From: Symbiodinium natans
Taxonomy: Eukaryota; Sar; Dinophyceae; Suessiales; Symbiodiniaceae
Length of the DNA stretch: 64,000 nucleotides
Assembly: GCA_905221605.1 (NCBI GenBank)
Contig: CAJNDS010002231.1
Span: 265,001-329,000, forward strand
Direction: 5' to 3'
The notes beneath the pieces were generated by a model, which searched no databases, was not told the DNA's origin, and worked only from the letters and a program-made list of their open reading frames with translations. Positions within the stretch are counted from its first letter, which is position 1. Each line of letters opens with the position of its first letter. Both the position numbers and the translations under genes were made by a program. Shown here in pieces: positions 29,001 to 44,000 of this stretch.

Positions 29001-32000
29001 GGGTTTAGGGTTTAGGGTTTAGGGTTTAGGGTTTATATAGGGTTTAGGGGTTAGGGTTTTGGGTTTGGGTTGAGGGTTTTGTGCTATTATCCTATTTCGG
29101 TTGGCGGGGGGGGGGGGGGGGGATTGCATGTCAATGTGGAGTTCACTGCGATCTTCGGTGTGTGCCTTTGATTTCTGTTTTTTCTGTTTTTTTTTTTTTT
29201 TGGGGGGGGGGGGGGTAGGGCTGTGTGGGCTTACTGGGAGTGAAGCTCTAGGTCGAAAGAGCAGGTGCGCACCGCGCGATGCCTAGACCTTCAAAATCAA
29301 TCCCTACGAACTGACCCTAAACCCTAAACCCTAAACCCTAAACCCTAAACCCTAAACCCTAAACCCTGGCATCCCTGAGGGCCCATGTACATGTATAGTA
29401 TATGCCAGGGAGCTAGAGCTACTATATGGGAACTTGGGGGATGGGTTTAGGGTTTAGGGTTTAGGGTTTAGGGTTTAGGGTTAAGGGTTTAGGGTTTAGT
29501 GTTCGGGGCCTGGGGTTTTAGGGTTTAGGGTTTATATGCTGTATAGGTACATGGACCCTTGGGGCATCCAAAGCTGCATCTCATGGATGGATAGATGGTT
29601 GGATGGATTGCAGATCAGGTGTGACAGCCATGGGTTAAGGCGGCATCCCTCCTGCATAACGAACATCTCTTTAATTAGCTTGGAGGTTTAAAGGGGTGAG
29701 GCAGGATTTATCGCCCTAAACCCTAAACCCTAAACCCTAAACCCTAAAGCCTAAAGCCTAAACCCTAAACCCTAAACCCCAAGCTCAGGGCCCCCAGGGC
29801 CTAGAGCGTTGGGCATGAAAGGGCTGGCTCCCTGTAAGCCAGGAGACGAAAGGGAATTTCTCTTGTGAAGTTGTTTAGGGTTTGCTGTAGGGTTTGGGGT
29901 TTAGGGTTTGGGGTTTCGGTTTTGGGTTTAGGGTTTGGGGTTTGGGGTTTAGTATTTTGGGGTTTCACCCTAACAAGGTACTACTGGGCCGTCCTAAGAG
30001 GGCTTTGAGGAATAGCCTGCCGAGCCGTAAACATGAATCCTGAACGACCGCGCCTGATTCGGTTGAAGCTGTTCGGAACGACCATAAAGCGCCCCATTCC
30101 GGTAGAGAGCTGGCTGATATTTGCCAGCAGGGCCTTGTTGCGGACCCTAAGCCCTAAACCCTAAACCCCAAACCCCAAGCCCTAAACCCTTGCCCCAGAA
30201 CCTAGAAAGCCTATACCGTCGATTGGAAGGGCTTTGGCTCCTAAGTCTTCAGAGTGTGGCTTCATGCAGGGCCGTTGGGCTGAGAGCAAACCCTAGCACC
30301 TAAACCCTAAACCCTAAACCCTTTTGCCGCTGGTCTGTCAGAGGTCCAGCCAGAACACATGCAGCACCGCCACTCAAGATCTTCCCTAAACCCTAAACCC
30401 TAAATCCTAAAGGTATAGGATGGGTCTTAGGGCCCAGGATTTCAAAGCGTCGAGGTTCAGGGCTTCAGGCTGTGTCGTCTAGCGCTGCAAGACCTGAAGC
30501 CTGCAAGGAGGGTAGAAGTGCAAGGTGCAGTGGAAGGCTTGTGCACGTTCTAATCTGCACCCGAGCCCTAGACACTAAACCCTAAACCATAGGGCTACCT
30601 TTGGGATATTTTGGGCCGGGGCCCAGCTTTCGCCTTGGGTTTAGGGTTTGGGGTTTAGGGTTCAGGGCCAGAGTTTTGGGTTTTGGGTTTTAGGGTTTAG
30701 GGCGCGCTGTCGGGGATACATCTTGAACGAAGAACACAAGGACCGGACTGCTGCTGCTCTGGGAGCCAAAGGTTGAGCTTACTGCAGGTTGTTATCTACT
30801 CTAAGGATCCATGTACGTTGGGATGTCCCCCCTTATACAACATGTAACCGTAGACTTTATAGGAACTCCATGAAGGTTCAAGTATATCGTATAGAGGTAC
30901 ATGGACCCTTTGGGATAGGGTTTAGACATTAGGGTTGCTCTGTTGCTTTTGGGAAGCACATGAACCCTATGAAAAGGCGCATGTGATCCCCAAGTGCCAG
31001 TACCCACAAGGAGAACAAGAGAGTTTCGGTGTTCGTCACACCTCTCAGGCCCCTTGAGTCTGGCAGGGCGGAGAAGGACCCTAAACCCTAAACCCTAAAC
31101 CGCTCACAATTGAGCCGAAGCTTTAGCAAACCCTGGAAACCCAAAGATTGTAAGCCCCCTCAGCCCGAAACCTCCCAGGTGGGATGCCTAAGGGCCCGGG
31201 GGCATAAGGTAGTTTAGGGTAATTTAGAAGTTTAGGGGTTAGGGGTTTAGGGTTTAAGGGTTTACAGTAGGGGTTTAGGTATTTATGAGGCTGTACGGTA
31301 AAGGGTTGGGGTTTGGGGTCTAAACCCCCAACCCCAAACGCTTTAAGGACTCCTGGCAGCTTGCGGGCCTGGATGAGACGCTGGACAACCATGACTTCGT
31401 GCGCGGCCACTCTGCCTTTGCCTGGAATGGGGTTCAGGAGTTCAGGTTTAGGGCCTATAGGGGGTTCAGAGATGAGGGTTTTGGGTTCAAAGATTCAGGG
31501 TTTAGTAAATGTAGGGATGCTCAGTTTTGGGGTCTTGCTGAGATCGACGCCTTTCCTACCTTTCACACCCCTCACCCGAAAAGGTAGGGGCGTTTGACGC
31601 CTACACTTATGCGAGGAGGTGTCAGGACATGGTGGGAGTGTGACCCGAAGAGAGTGCCCGCCTTTTTCCGCCAGAAGGATCCACATGGTGATGACCAGCA
31701 CGCCCCACGGCAGGGTGTGCGCCACCGCTGACATGACGCCGGTCATGACCTCAGCGACAGAGAGTTTAGGGTTTAGGGTTCAGGGTTTAGGGTTCCCCGA
31801 GGCTATCCACGCCCACGCCCTCTTGCCATGAAAAGATCGGCCTGTATCTACAAACCGGCATCTTGTCTGTATGCATGTGTGTGTGTGTAAACTCTGAACC
31901 CTGAAACCCTTTTAAGGCCCAAGCAGAAACTCTAGAGGTGCATGGGCCCTTTGGGAAAACAGTTCGAACCAGCACCTTCCCCCCGAAATCCTAAACCCTA

Positions 32001-35000
32001 GTTGACTGCGCAAGTCGCTGCCATCATCTTGGCGCAGTAGATCTCTCCATCTCTTGCCTGTAAGTTCCGGGGGGGGGGGGGGGGGGGGGCTCGACCGACC
32101 TAGATTGGGATGTTGCCTCGGGTTTAGGGTTTAGGGTTTATAGTAACCCCCTATTATAATCCCTATTAAGGACTGTTAGTATTAAGGGGGACCTCGACCG
32201 ACCTTAAGAAGAACCTGTTCGAGGGCTTCAAGTTTGAGGTTTACAAGGGTATTGATGGCGGAGCGCGTGGTTTAGGGTTTAGGGTTTAGGGGTCCATGTA
32301 CCTATATAGTATATACTTAAATGCGTTTTTTTTATCCAGTAGCTTTAGGGCCCAAGAGTACACTCTACAGGTACATGGGTTCTTTGGGAGAAACCCTGCA
32401 GACTGAGATTTTTACCAAGCCGGACACAAACCCTGAGACAACCACCCGCCTAAGCGGCTCAGTGCTCGGGGTCTGCAACCTACATCTACCTGAGACCCCC
32501 CACACATCATAAACAGCCTGAACAGAAAGCTTTGATGAGCTTCTCGTACACTACTGTTTGCTGAAGAACCACCCAACAAGTAGGAAAAGTCATCTCTACG
32601 GGGCCCCTGGGAGGAAGAGTGTTCTTTTTGAGGGGGTCTTAAGCAAACAGCAAGTAAACACTCTACCTCGACCCAGGAGTACACCAGGATATAACCCTAA
32701 AACCGAACCCTAAGCTTTAACCCCTTTTGCACCAGGATACAAGCCCTAAACCCGAAATCCGAACTACGAGCCTTGAGGAGCTTATCCTGGGCCAGCTTCT
32801 CCCAAGCCAAAGACTTGATGGTTCGGACCGAGAGCAGCGACTCCTGCACTGCTATTTGGGTTTAGGGTTTAGGGTTTAGGGTTTAGGGTTTAGATTTTAG
32901 ATTTTAGGGTTTAGAGCTGCACTGCTTTTTGGTGGTTTCCGATGTTGGGGGGTAGCTTTTTGGGGGGTTCTTAGTATGCTGGAATCCTACTATTTGGGGG
33001 GGGGGGGGGGGTCTATTTTAGGGCTTCAAGGGTTGAGGGCTTCAGAGGCTCGATAGGGTTGAGGTGTTTTAATGCTTTAAGGCTTGCCTCCCTTATCGTC
33101 GCTCTTTGGGCATGTAGGACTTATAGGCTAAACCCTAAACCCTAAACGTTTAGGGTTTAGGGTTTAGGGTTTTAGGGTTTAGGGGAATAAACTTAAACTG
33201 TAAACATGTTCTCCATGCGGGCTCACCGAGTTAAAACGGACTTTGAGTCTCGAAAATGATACAGCCCGGCTTGTGGGGTATAGGGGCAGTTCTGGAAAAA
33301 TGAGGTCCCTGCTTGTGTGCGCTAAGAAAATGTAAAGAACTTACTAAGGGTCCCCTTATGGGGTTTTCGGAAATCTAGGGTACCTTCTTGGGGTCCTTAT
33401 TTTAAGGGTCTCAGGGTTTTAGTGCACTGCTGGGTAGTTTGCTACACATTCATTTGAAACGCCTCCAGTCGAAAGCAGTGAGGCCCTGAGATCAAGCGAA
33501 GGCCACCCCCAAAAGCCCTACGAACCCTATCAGCCACTACAAACCCCAAACCCTTCCACCCTTCAAACCCTAAACCCCTAAACCCCTAAACCCCTAAACC
33601 CCTAAACCCCTAAACCCCTAAACCCCTAAACCCCTAAACCCCTAAACCCTAAACCCTAAACCCTAAACCCTAAACCCTAAACCCTACCGAACCACACCCC
33701 GAACCTCAACGACCCTCAAGGACCCTCACATTGAAGCGCAGGCTGGCCGTGAGCCACTTCAAGCGCGCATCCAGGAACACTTGGTACATCCTGCCGGGAA
33801 CTCTCAGTTTTGGGGGTTTAGGGTTTAGGGTTTTAGGGTTTAGGGTTTAGGGTTTAGGGTTTAGGGTTTAGGGTTTAGGGTTTTAGGGTTTAGGGTTTAG
33901 GGTTTAGGGGGATGAGTCTGAGTACATCCTGCGGGAACTCTCAGCTTTGGGGTTTAGGGGTCCAGTACCTAGGGGTTTTAAAGGTTAACCTTTGGGATTA
34001 TAAGGGGAATATATTAACCCAAAAAGGTTAAAGGTTACCTACTCTACTACTAAGTTGGGGGTTGGGTTTAGGAGTCCGAGTACATCTTTGAGGGGCATTT
34101 AGGCTGCATTGTGTATGCGACACTTTCAGCGGTTTCCCGCGGCATTGTCGGCCTACCCATGGACCCTCAAAAAAAGAAGCTGGTCAAGGAGAAAACGAGA
34201 CCTGATTACTTAAGGTGGTTAGACGGTTTTGCTGCAGTCTGGAAACCATGACAGTTATCCGGTGGTCTTGGTATTTTACTTGGTGTTCCTTTCGAGTCGA
34301 ACCCTTGAAGCAAAATTAGGGGTTAGGATTCGGCAAGGTCAATAGTAGAGGGGCGGGCCCGACATGGGGCGAACGTTCGACGAACCCGAAAATGTTCGAC
34401 GAAGCTCGAAGAACCATTTTTTGGGGATTCATAGGGTTCGGAACATGTGAGACGGTGCGATAATCGATGCATGACAAGTCGAGGCAGTCTTGTGTTTCTA
34501 AGAAATTCCAAGGCACGGTGTGTGCGGCAGAATATCATGTACACATATATAGATATACCAGGTATCGATTTCAAGAGTCCCCAAATTCTTTATAACTAGG
34601 GCTCCATATTAAACAATAAGGGAAAGTAACAACTATCCCAAATCGATACCTAGTATACTTTGGGATGTTGCCTAAACCCTAAACCCTAAACCCTAAACCC
34701 GTGAGTTCTTAAGAAGAAAGTATCGAACATCGACGAACCTCGAACCTCTCCGAACCTTTTGGCAAGTCGTGGGCCCAGAACCCTGCGAACCCTGCCGGGA
34801 ACTTAGGGTTCCTCGCAATCATGATGAAGAAGCCGCAGGGTTCGACGGGTTTAGGGTTTAGGGTTTAGAGTTTAGGGTTTACGGTTCAGGGTTTAGCCCA
34901 GTTTTTTGGGCTTCGACAGACCAATGACATCCCCCGCAAGAGAACACAAAGCATCCGATCACGAGCCCAGGGGAGGCTTCAGTCACCCGTCCCCTACGGC

Positions 35001-38000
35001 CCTACGACCCTAAACCCTAAACCCCCCTGAGTAAATCGTGCCAGCGGTGCTTCCAGTAGCCCATGGCAATCTGCGTTGCCGTGCCCATCATAATCATCAC
35101 GGGCAGGATGTAGCTCGCTCCACCCTCAGGAGTCTGGATTTAGGGTTTAGGGTTTAGGGTTTAGGGTTTAGGGTGATTCTTCATACTACCCCCCTCTCTT
35201 GGGTCCCCCCAGACCTAAGGCTATTGGGGAAAATTAATTAAGCCTTGTTAAGGTTATTTAAGCGGGGAACTTTCGGGCTTGGGGGGGTGGGGGGTAGGAA
35301 AGAGGGGGGTAGTAGGGATCTTCGCGGTACGTAATGCTAGGACCGAACACAGTCCCTAATGTAGCTCCTTATGACGAGGCTCCTCTTTTTAGCTCCTAGA
35401 GCATGTGCTAACAATCCAATACTTTGGTTTCGTACCTGGATGTGTAGGGCGAGAGATATTCTTCCTAGCAGAAGTCGTGTTCGTCACTCAAAAAACCCTA
35501 ACCCATGGGGTGTCTTTTGCGTGCAACACCCTCCTCAATTCTAAGCCCTCCCTACCTAAACCCTTTTGCAACCTCGCACATGCCTCTTCAGCCTGTCACT
35601 TAGCTTCAAGCAGGTGGCGATGGCAGAGAAGCTGATCTGCGTAACCATGATGATGAACAAGAAAAACATGGAAAACGGCGCCACGAACACGCAGAGGCAG
35701 TCCTTGGCATCGTCACCGTCTGCCCCTAAACCCTAAACCATCTTCCACATTCACTGCCGACCCACCCAAAAAGCACCCTACAAAACAACAAAGCAAACAA
35801 CAAGTCTTAACACAGCAACACGGCCAGGCCGCCCCAACAAAAACAACCCTACCCGGACTTGCTACTACCCTAACCTGGGACCTAGGAACAAAAACAACCA
35901 AGGGTGCCCTTTTTGGCTTAGAGGGGGTGTATCCTAACCCTAAACCCAATATAGAAGGGCCTACTCCGAATACAGGGGCCGACAGCACTTGCAAGCGATG
36001 TAGTTCAGGGTGGAGGCTTCACGAGGGCGTAGTAGCTTGGGAAAGGGAAGGAGCCCTGGACGAGACCCTAAATAACCCGTATATATATATATATATATAT
36101 CTATACCTTGTATCGTCCGTACGCACATAAGTAGCCTCTAAACAAGCCCTAAGGTCCCTTGTAAGGGGTCCCCTCCTTTCGTCCCTTGATAGTTGAGCCC
36201 GAGGGGCTCGAATAAGGCCTCCCCAGCAGTCGACGATGTCGACGTTGAGGATCTGCACCTGTCAAGCACCCGCCCCTTTTTTTGCTGAGGGATGTGCATT
36301 TACAGTAGGGTTTAGGGTTTAGGGTTTAGGGTTTAGGGTTTAGGGTTTAGGGTTTAGGGTTTAGGGATATACATCTGGGCTTGAGTATTTAGGGATGATA
36401 GGGCCTCAACTGCCAAGGGGTCCACCAACAAGGCAGATGCGAAGCCACAGCGGGTCTGGGTGAGTACGCTAGGGTTTAGGGTTTAGGGTTTGGGGTTTAG
36501 GGTTTGGGGTTTAGGGTTAAGGGTTTAGGGTCAGAAACCAGAAATCCTGGTGCAAATGGTTGCGGAGCTGGGGTGTAGGAGGGATCGAAGACAGAGGCTT
36601 AAGCTTCGCAAAATGTCGTAGCTTCTTGCAAAGGGAACCTACTGAAAATATAGGGCCTGAAGAATTAGAATAGGGTATTTTGAAGTAAATTGATAACAGG
36701 GACCACAAGGGAATACTATTAGTAATTATGCTTCCCCATAAACTAAATGTGGGGGGGGGGATGGTTTCCTATAATCGTGGTACCCTCTTAAAGGTCTTAG
36801 CTGTCCTTCTTGAGGGGGACTCTACTACATTTTCGGGTCAGAAGCTGTACCCCTTTTGTAGGAAACACCCCACATTATGGCTTTGGAGGTTTGGGCGACT
36901 AGGGTTTAAAAATTGTGTGCAGAAATGACGTGCAGAAAGAAAAAACCTACACATGCAGTTCCAGTGGGAAACGTGGGGCTTTGCCAGCACCAGGGGCCAT
37001 CACTTCGGAACGGCTTACCGTGTCGGAAAGAAAGGCCACTAAACCCTCAATCCCAAACCCTTTTGCAGGTCTCCCCACCCAAAACATCCCTAACCCTAAG
37101 CCCTAAGCCCTAAGCCCTAAGCCCTAAACCCTAAACCCTAAACCCTAAACCCTAAACCCTTAGTATGCACGGCTTGGTAGGTAGCCCAGGCCCTAGGGGT
37201 CCATACACCCCTCCAGTGAGACACTTGGGCGCTAAAGCTACTAAACCCTAAACCCTAAACCCGAAACCCTAAACCCTAAACCCTAAAACCTAAACCCTAA
37301 ACCCTAAACCCTATACCCTGAACCTTGAACCCTAAACCCTAAACCCTACTTAAACCCTAAACCCTAAACCCTGAACCGTCGAGGCACCAAGTTGGGCTTG
37401 TGGTTCCCGAACGGGTCTGGCTCCTCGTCCCCGTCCTCCTGGAGCCAAGGAGGACGGAAGATTAGAGCAACCGGCTTGGGGTTTAGGGTTTAGGGTTTGG
37501 GTGTAGGGTTTAGGGTTTAGGGTTTAGGGTTTAGGGTTTAGGGTTTAGGGTTTAGGGTCTAGGGTCTAGGGTCTAGGGTTTAGGGTCAAGGGTTAGGGTT
37601 TAGGGTTTAGGGTTTAGGGTTGAGGGTTGAGGGTTTAGGGTCTAGGGAGGCCCTGCGCGTCTGAGTCAGGGTTTTTCGCGCTGAGGGTGGGGCAAGGCGA
37701 GTGGCAGAGAGAGGCATATCCTGAACCCTAAACTACAAAGTGAATAGACATGCAATGTGCAGAAGACCAGCCCGATCCCCGCTATGCCAAACTTCTAAAC
37801 AGCCATGGGCGTAAATCGGTTTAGGGTTTGGGGTTTGGGGTTTAGGGTTTAGGGTCACTTGGCCCTTACGACTACGATATAGGATCCCTTTGAAGGCCCG
37901 AGTATGCATAGGTACATGGGCCCTGAGGGGTGAGCTCTTCGATCACGATTGAAGCAGACCCTAAACCCTACCTTAAGAACCCGATTCCTAATTTTCAGGT

Positions 38001-41000
38001 TATGACGATACAACCCCTTGGCCTGCAAACCCTGTAGGGTTTCGGGTTTAGGGTTTCGGGTTTAAGGTTCAGGATTTAGGGTTTATGCGAACTGTCACGC
38101 AGACCTCTCCGAAGCGTGCAGCTTGGGGTGAGAATACGAAGGGCTGTAGGCAATTACAGGGTTTAGAGTTTAGGCTACCCAAAAAAAGGGTTCACGTACC
38201 CAAATATGCGATACTTGCGCCTTAAAGTACCTCCTACCTTGAGACTTTAGGGCCCAAGACTATCATATTGAGGTGGATGGATCCTTAGGGTCTGTGAACT
38301 ATAGACCAGGTAGAAAAACCCAAGCATACTGAACCCCAAACCCTAAACCCTAAACCCTAAACCCTGAACGATCTCACAACAAGGCAACGTCTAGCTGCAG
38401 CAGGAGGAGCCCTCTCGCGGGATTCTGGCCTCGTTGGACGGATCACGTTGGCTTGTTGCACCAGAGGGTAGGTGTTCAGAGTTTCAGGAGTTTAGGGTTT
38501 AGTGCTGTGTCTGGGGCCTGTAAACTCCTTTATAGATTAAGAACCCAAAACCTACTGTTTTGTAGGTTGCCTGAGAATCCTATAAGGGGTTAGTCATGGC
38601 AAGGACCTGAACAAAATGGTAGGTTTCGGGTTTCTTCAGGTCTGCGCCAATAGCCGGTGGCTGAAACCGACCGGCTCAAAGATTGTGGTTTAGGGTTTAG
38701 GGTTTAGGGAAAGTTTAGGGTTTAGGGTTTAGGGTTTAGGGAAAGTTTAGGGTTTAGGATTTAGGGTTTAGGGTCCGGTTTAAACACAGATCCTCCGATG
38801 TGGGGTGGCGTGCGTTATTCATGGGGACCCCATGGAGACTCAAATTGAGGCTGCAGGAATTCAAGGGTTTAGGGTTTAGGGTTTAGGGTTAGGTTTTAGG
38901 GTTTAGGGTTTAGTGCTTAGGGAAACCCAACATCTAGGCAATACCCATCGGCCTTCTAAACCGAAGACACCGAAGCCCAAATCCCAACTTGGCTGCTCTT
39001 AGCAGGGTAGCTATAAATTAAACTTTTAGCTGCCTTAATAAGAAACCCAATAAACCCAAAAAAGGTAAGGATCTAAAGTTACAGTAGTAAAGTACCACAA
39101 ATCCCAACTGAATGGCTGTTCCATCCGAGTGTCTTTGCGACGCTGGCGGGCGTGCGAAGGGCCTTGTGGAAGACGATAGATGCCAGTCCTCGCGAAAGCG
39201 GATGACGTACGTAGGCCCATGGACGCATGGACCTCTATGCCAAACTTAAGTCCCCCCCCCCCTACCCCCTGATATCAAATACCCCCCCCCCCCCAAGATA
39301 CTTGTGTTATAGGGGGTAACACGGACCCTGGGACTTAGAAACCCGACTACTTAGAGCTCGCGTGTGTGGGGGGTGCTTACGCAAGGCTGGCCGGCAATGG
39401 CGAAAAGGGTTCCAGGACTATTCGCACGGCAAGGAATGCTCAGAAACACCTGGTATCTGCCATCTTCGGATCTAAGCTGCCTCAGATTTGTTTACGTCCT
39501 TGGCCCTACCCTGACTGAGCCCCGAACCATGATACATTCACAGAGTGCAGGTTCATGAGCTTTGTGATGTGAGGTTTTGGTGTGTTTAGGCACTTGGGTA
39601 CCTCTGAGTCTCCTCAACAATCATTCTCAACGTGCAGATTGTACTTAGAGAGCCTCGACGGTGGTTCCGGGCTGATGGCCATAGGTTCCATTTTAAGGAA
39701 GAAGGGAAATCGAAAACTATCCCTAAGCACAACCCAGCTTATCTAGCCGTTTAAGGTTTAGGAGCCTGCATGCCAGTACACTCGGGTGTGATATTGTGAC
39801 CTAGTGCAACGTGAGCAACTATGCGCACGTATGAATATACAAACAGACAAACGATGCACACAATTGTCCATTCAATGACTTAACATCATAGCTTCATATT
39901 CGGTCATTTCCGGAATGATTTGTTTCTACGGTTTTTGTCCGGCCGTTGCACTTGTTTCAGCATGTCCGTGACCCCGAGACCCAACAGAACGCGCTGTTGG
40001 GAGTTAACAATGCGTTTGCAACTAGACATAGAGAGAGAGAGACATATCATGTATATATATATATACATATACACATACAATCATACATATAGATATCCGC
40101 TTATACATACAAACATGTGTATATGTCTACATACAGACAGCTAGCTGATATGTCGCCTGGCCTGGTGGCCCAGAACCCAAGTTCAAGACCGACACCTCAA
40201 CCCTAAACCCCTAACCCCTAACCCCTAAACCCGAACCCTAAACCTTCAACCAGGACAAACAGAGAACCCCCCCAGGCCGTCTCCTGATGCGCAGACCTGG
40301 GTGTAGTGGCCATCCACTAAGGTTGCGATGATGCTCAGGAAGCGGAAGACCATGGGTGATCCCCAGATCCAAACCAAAGTCCTTGGCAGATTCTGGGGTC
40401 CTTAAGGGAGGGGGGGGCTCCAAGGGGGGTATGATGATGCAAACTCAAGGTTCCCAAATACTCCAAGCTTCCCCAAGGTTCCTTAGGTACCTACCCCCGT
40501 GAACCCGCCTCCCTTAAGAACCCGATAAGCAAAGCAGTCTGGGGGGCATCAGGGTCGACGGTGGGCCGTCGAGCTTTTCTTTCAGGGGGTCCAACTTGTG
40601 GCACTCCAGGCGATGAAGCAAGCCCACAAAAAAAAAAGAGAAAACACACGCACACAACACACACACACATGTACGTATGTATGTATGTCTGTATGTATGT
40701 GTCTGTGTGTATGTGTGTATGCGTGTATGTATGTATGTATGCATGCATGTATGTATGTATGTGTGGATGCATGTATGCATGTATGTATGTATGTATGTAT
40801 GTACATACATACATATATATGTATACATGTGTGTGTATGCATGTATGTGTGTGTGTGCGTGTATGTATGTATGTATACATGCATTTTTGGGCACACCCAA
40901 CTCCATAATCGACCGGGGCGTGGACTAGGTTTCCTCCAACCCCCCTCGGCCTAAACACTGGCAAACCAGTCACCCAAAACAAGCCGCGTAGAGATCGCAG

Positions 41001-44000
41001 GTATCTATGTGCCAAGTGTACATACCTGTCAAGTCCCAATCAGCTCATCGTGGAACAGAACCAAGAACGGTAGCATCCATTGCCCCCCGTTTCTTGATGA
41101 TGAGGGAATGAGGGCCCTATATATATATATACATACATATATATATATATACATACATATATATATATAGACCCTTTAAGGGAGTACATGAGGCCCTCAT
41201 TCCCTCATTCCCTACTAAGAACCAAAGAGTTGCTTGCAAGGTTCGCGATAGTTGCTCCCAGGTAACCTCAGTCTTGCCGCTCTTCCGCCATCAAATATGC
41301 AGACCCTCAGTCGCCCCTCCGATGGTTTAAACATTACAATAGCTTAAGTTTAGGGTTTAGGGTTTAGGGTTTAGGACTTAGGGTTTAGGGTTCGAGGTCA
41401 TAACCGCCCAACTACATCCTAAAGCCCTCAAGTCTGAAAGACTCCCGTGCTGTCTTCCAGGGGGGCACCGAAGGAATCAGCGTTTAGGGTTTAGGGTTTA
41501 GGGTTTAGGGTTCAGGGAAGAGCCCAGAGTTGCAATTGTAGGATTCCAAGTATTAAGCCCCCTAGAAGGGACCCTTAATCTTCCTCGCCTATATATAACC
41601 CCTAGACATACTTCATGTAGTCCCTCTATACCTAAGTAGGCCCTAAATAACCCCCCCCCCCCCAAAAAAAAAAAAAAAAAAAAAAAACCGAAGGTCCCTT
41701 ACAAGGGTCCCTCCTCATACCCCTTAAGAGTCTGGGCCCTGAAGGGTTTAGGGTTGGGCCCTTAAATTTGGCTTCCTTGTCCTATAGGCCTTATATGCAC
41801 TATACATCATAAGGCCCATACTTCGGATGCCTAAGCCTATAAACAAGGGTCAGGGACCACACTAAACCCTAAACCCTAAACCCTAAACCCAAAAGCCCTG
41901 AACCCTAAACCACAAGGGTCAGGGACCACACTAAGGGCCTTACACACTAAAAACAGTTTATGGCTGTGTCAGGGCCCCGCCCGAAGCCCGGAACAGAAGC
42001 CGAAGCAAAGATGCAACAGCACAGGGTTCAGGGTGTAGTGTAGGGTTTAGGGTTTAGGGCTTAGGGCTTAGGGTTTAGGGTTTAGGGTTTAGGGTTTACG
42101 GAGAATCACACTTGCGTTGTTTTTTTTGGCAAGCCCTTGCATTCTTCCGCAGGCGCTCCGGGCTGTAACTTCGCAACAAGCACGGCGAACTGCTTCTAAG
42201 TATGGAATGAGGGAATGAGGTACCCTCTGATATCCCTTAGTCGGTGTACATGGGGGTGTGTAATGTACCGCATTCTTTGATTTCCTACTAAGAACCAGTG
42301 GGAAGATTTTAGGGTTTAGGATCCTCACTAAAGCGAAAAAGAACACCGCAGCCTCAACAAGACTAGGGTTAGGAACTTAGGTCTAAGCCCCAAGTCTACA
42401 TCCTAAACGCTACTCCCTAGTCCCCAGCTCTTTCAGCTATGCGCACGCATCAAACCAAAAAACACATCCCATGAGTCTCAAACTCAAGGCCGGCCTTAGC
42501 AATTAGAAGAGGGTTGGGTGGGGGGGGGGGGGGTATTATCATATAATTACATAGGGACCATCGGAATAAATTTAAGCAAAAAAACCGACCCCTGCATTAC
42601 CTCAACAAGACAGGCAGCTGAGCTCCTCTCCAGGATGTTGCAAGGCATACCTCACATGGGGTGGGTTTAGGGTTTAGGGTTTAGGGTTTAGGGTTTAGGG
42701 TTTAGGGTTTAGGGTTTAGGGTTTAGGGTTTAGGGTTTAGGGTTTAGGGTTTAGGGTTTAGGGCCTGGAGCCACAAGCAAGCCACAATCTCTAAGGGCTT
42801 AGCCACCCCTGCAGACTCAGGATGCTTAGGGCCCAGAGCCTAGTAGTAGTAAGCTTACTTCTAAACGTCTACAACACAACTATCTCGTGTCTAGGTCTAG
42901 GCCTTGACCCCAATTTTAGGGTTCAGTTGGCTCAATGCACGCGCTCGTCAGAACTTTATCCAGGGCTCTTTGCGTCGACAACTTGAAGACTATCCAGACT
43001 CTTCCGGCACCCCTCTGCTCGCTCCATTTGGCACCCCTCACGTGCGAACCCTTGCTGAGCCCAGGACTCAGGTCCAAGCCAGGGTTCAGGGTTCAGGGTT
43101 TAGGGTTTAGGGTTTGGGGTTTGGGGTTTAGGGTTTAGGGTTCACCGTGACGTCTTGCGTTCCCATAGAACGATCCGAGGCGAGTGGCGCGTCCAAGCTC
43201 TCAAGCGCGTTGAGGAAGTAGTGAAGCCCCAGGATGCTCATGACCTTGGGCCGCTTTTGTTGGGGACCCAATGAACCCTAAAAGGGTTTAGGGTTTAGGG
43301 GGTTTAGGGTTTAGGGTTTAGGGTTTAGGGTTTAGGGTTTAGGGTTTAGGGTTTAGGGTTTAGGGTTTAGGGTTCCGACTGAGGTGTATGAACCACAAAA
43401 CCCTTTTAGGGTTTCATTTGGCCCCCCCAAGTTTGGGGATTTCGACTTGCACAGCCCTCACCCCAAAAACCTCTTGGCCGTGAACATCCCTGAAATCTGG
43501 GGTTCCGTCTTTAAGCTGTGTCTCCGAAACTGAAACCCACCTTTTTTTGAAGCTGGACTTGCCCTAAACCCTAAACCCTAAACCCTAAACCCTAAACCCG
43601 AAGCCCTAAGCCCTTAACCCTGTTTACCCTTTAAAGCCCCCAGGTAAACTTCAAACCCTGACCCTCCCACAGGCAATGAAGCTCCTAAACTCCCTCGACG
43701 CTCCGTTTCTTTGTCACGTGCAGCAATACCACCCCCCAATCCAGAGAGCCGAACCCCCCGCCCCCCCCCCCCTCCCCCCTCACATCATCAAGGATTTAGA
43801 ACTCAAATCATAAGAGAGAGATCCTATTTATAGTATGATTTCAGGCCCTTTCCTTATCTTGGGGTATACTAAGGAATATACCTCAAATCATGAGAGAGAT
43901 CTCTACCATGACTTAAGGTCTATTCCTTAATTAAGGGGTATTGGGCTCTTGGGGTGCCCCATAACAAAACGGCCCCTATGTCATGGTACTTAGTAACTAA

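Noticed and set aside
32195-32275. Plus-strand exon reading KNLFEGFKFEVYK
   Set aside because: It lies in an ABCC intron; no neighbouring plus-strand exon or recognisable family was found. Left unannotated rather than excluded.
37730-37800. Hydrophobic minus-strand island FGIAGIGLVFCTLHVY as an ABCC helix
   Set aside because: Exons 10, 11 and 12 join in phase without it, and no helix is expected between those motifs.
40491-41039. Longest open frame (182 codons, minus) as a gene
   Set aside because: Its centre is a translated TATG/TGTG microsatellite (poly Thr-His-Tyr). Only its first part overlaps a real exon (40988-41025).
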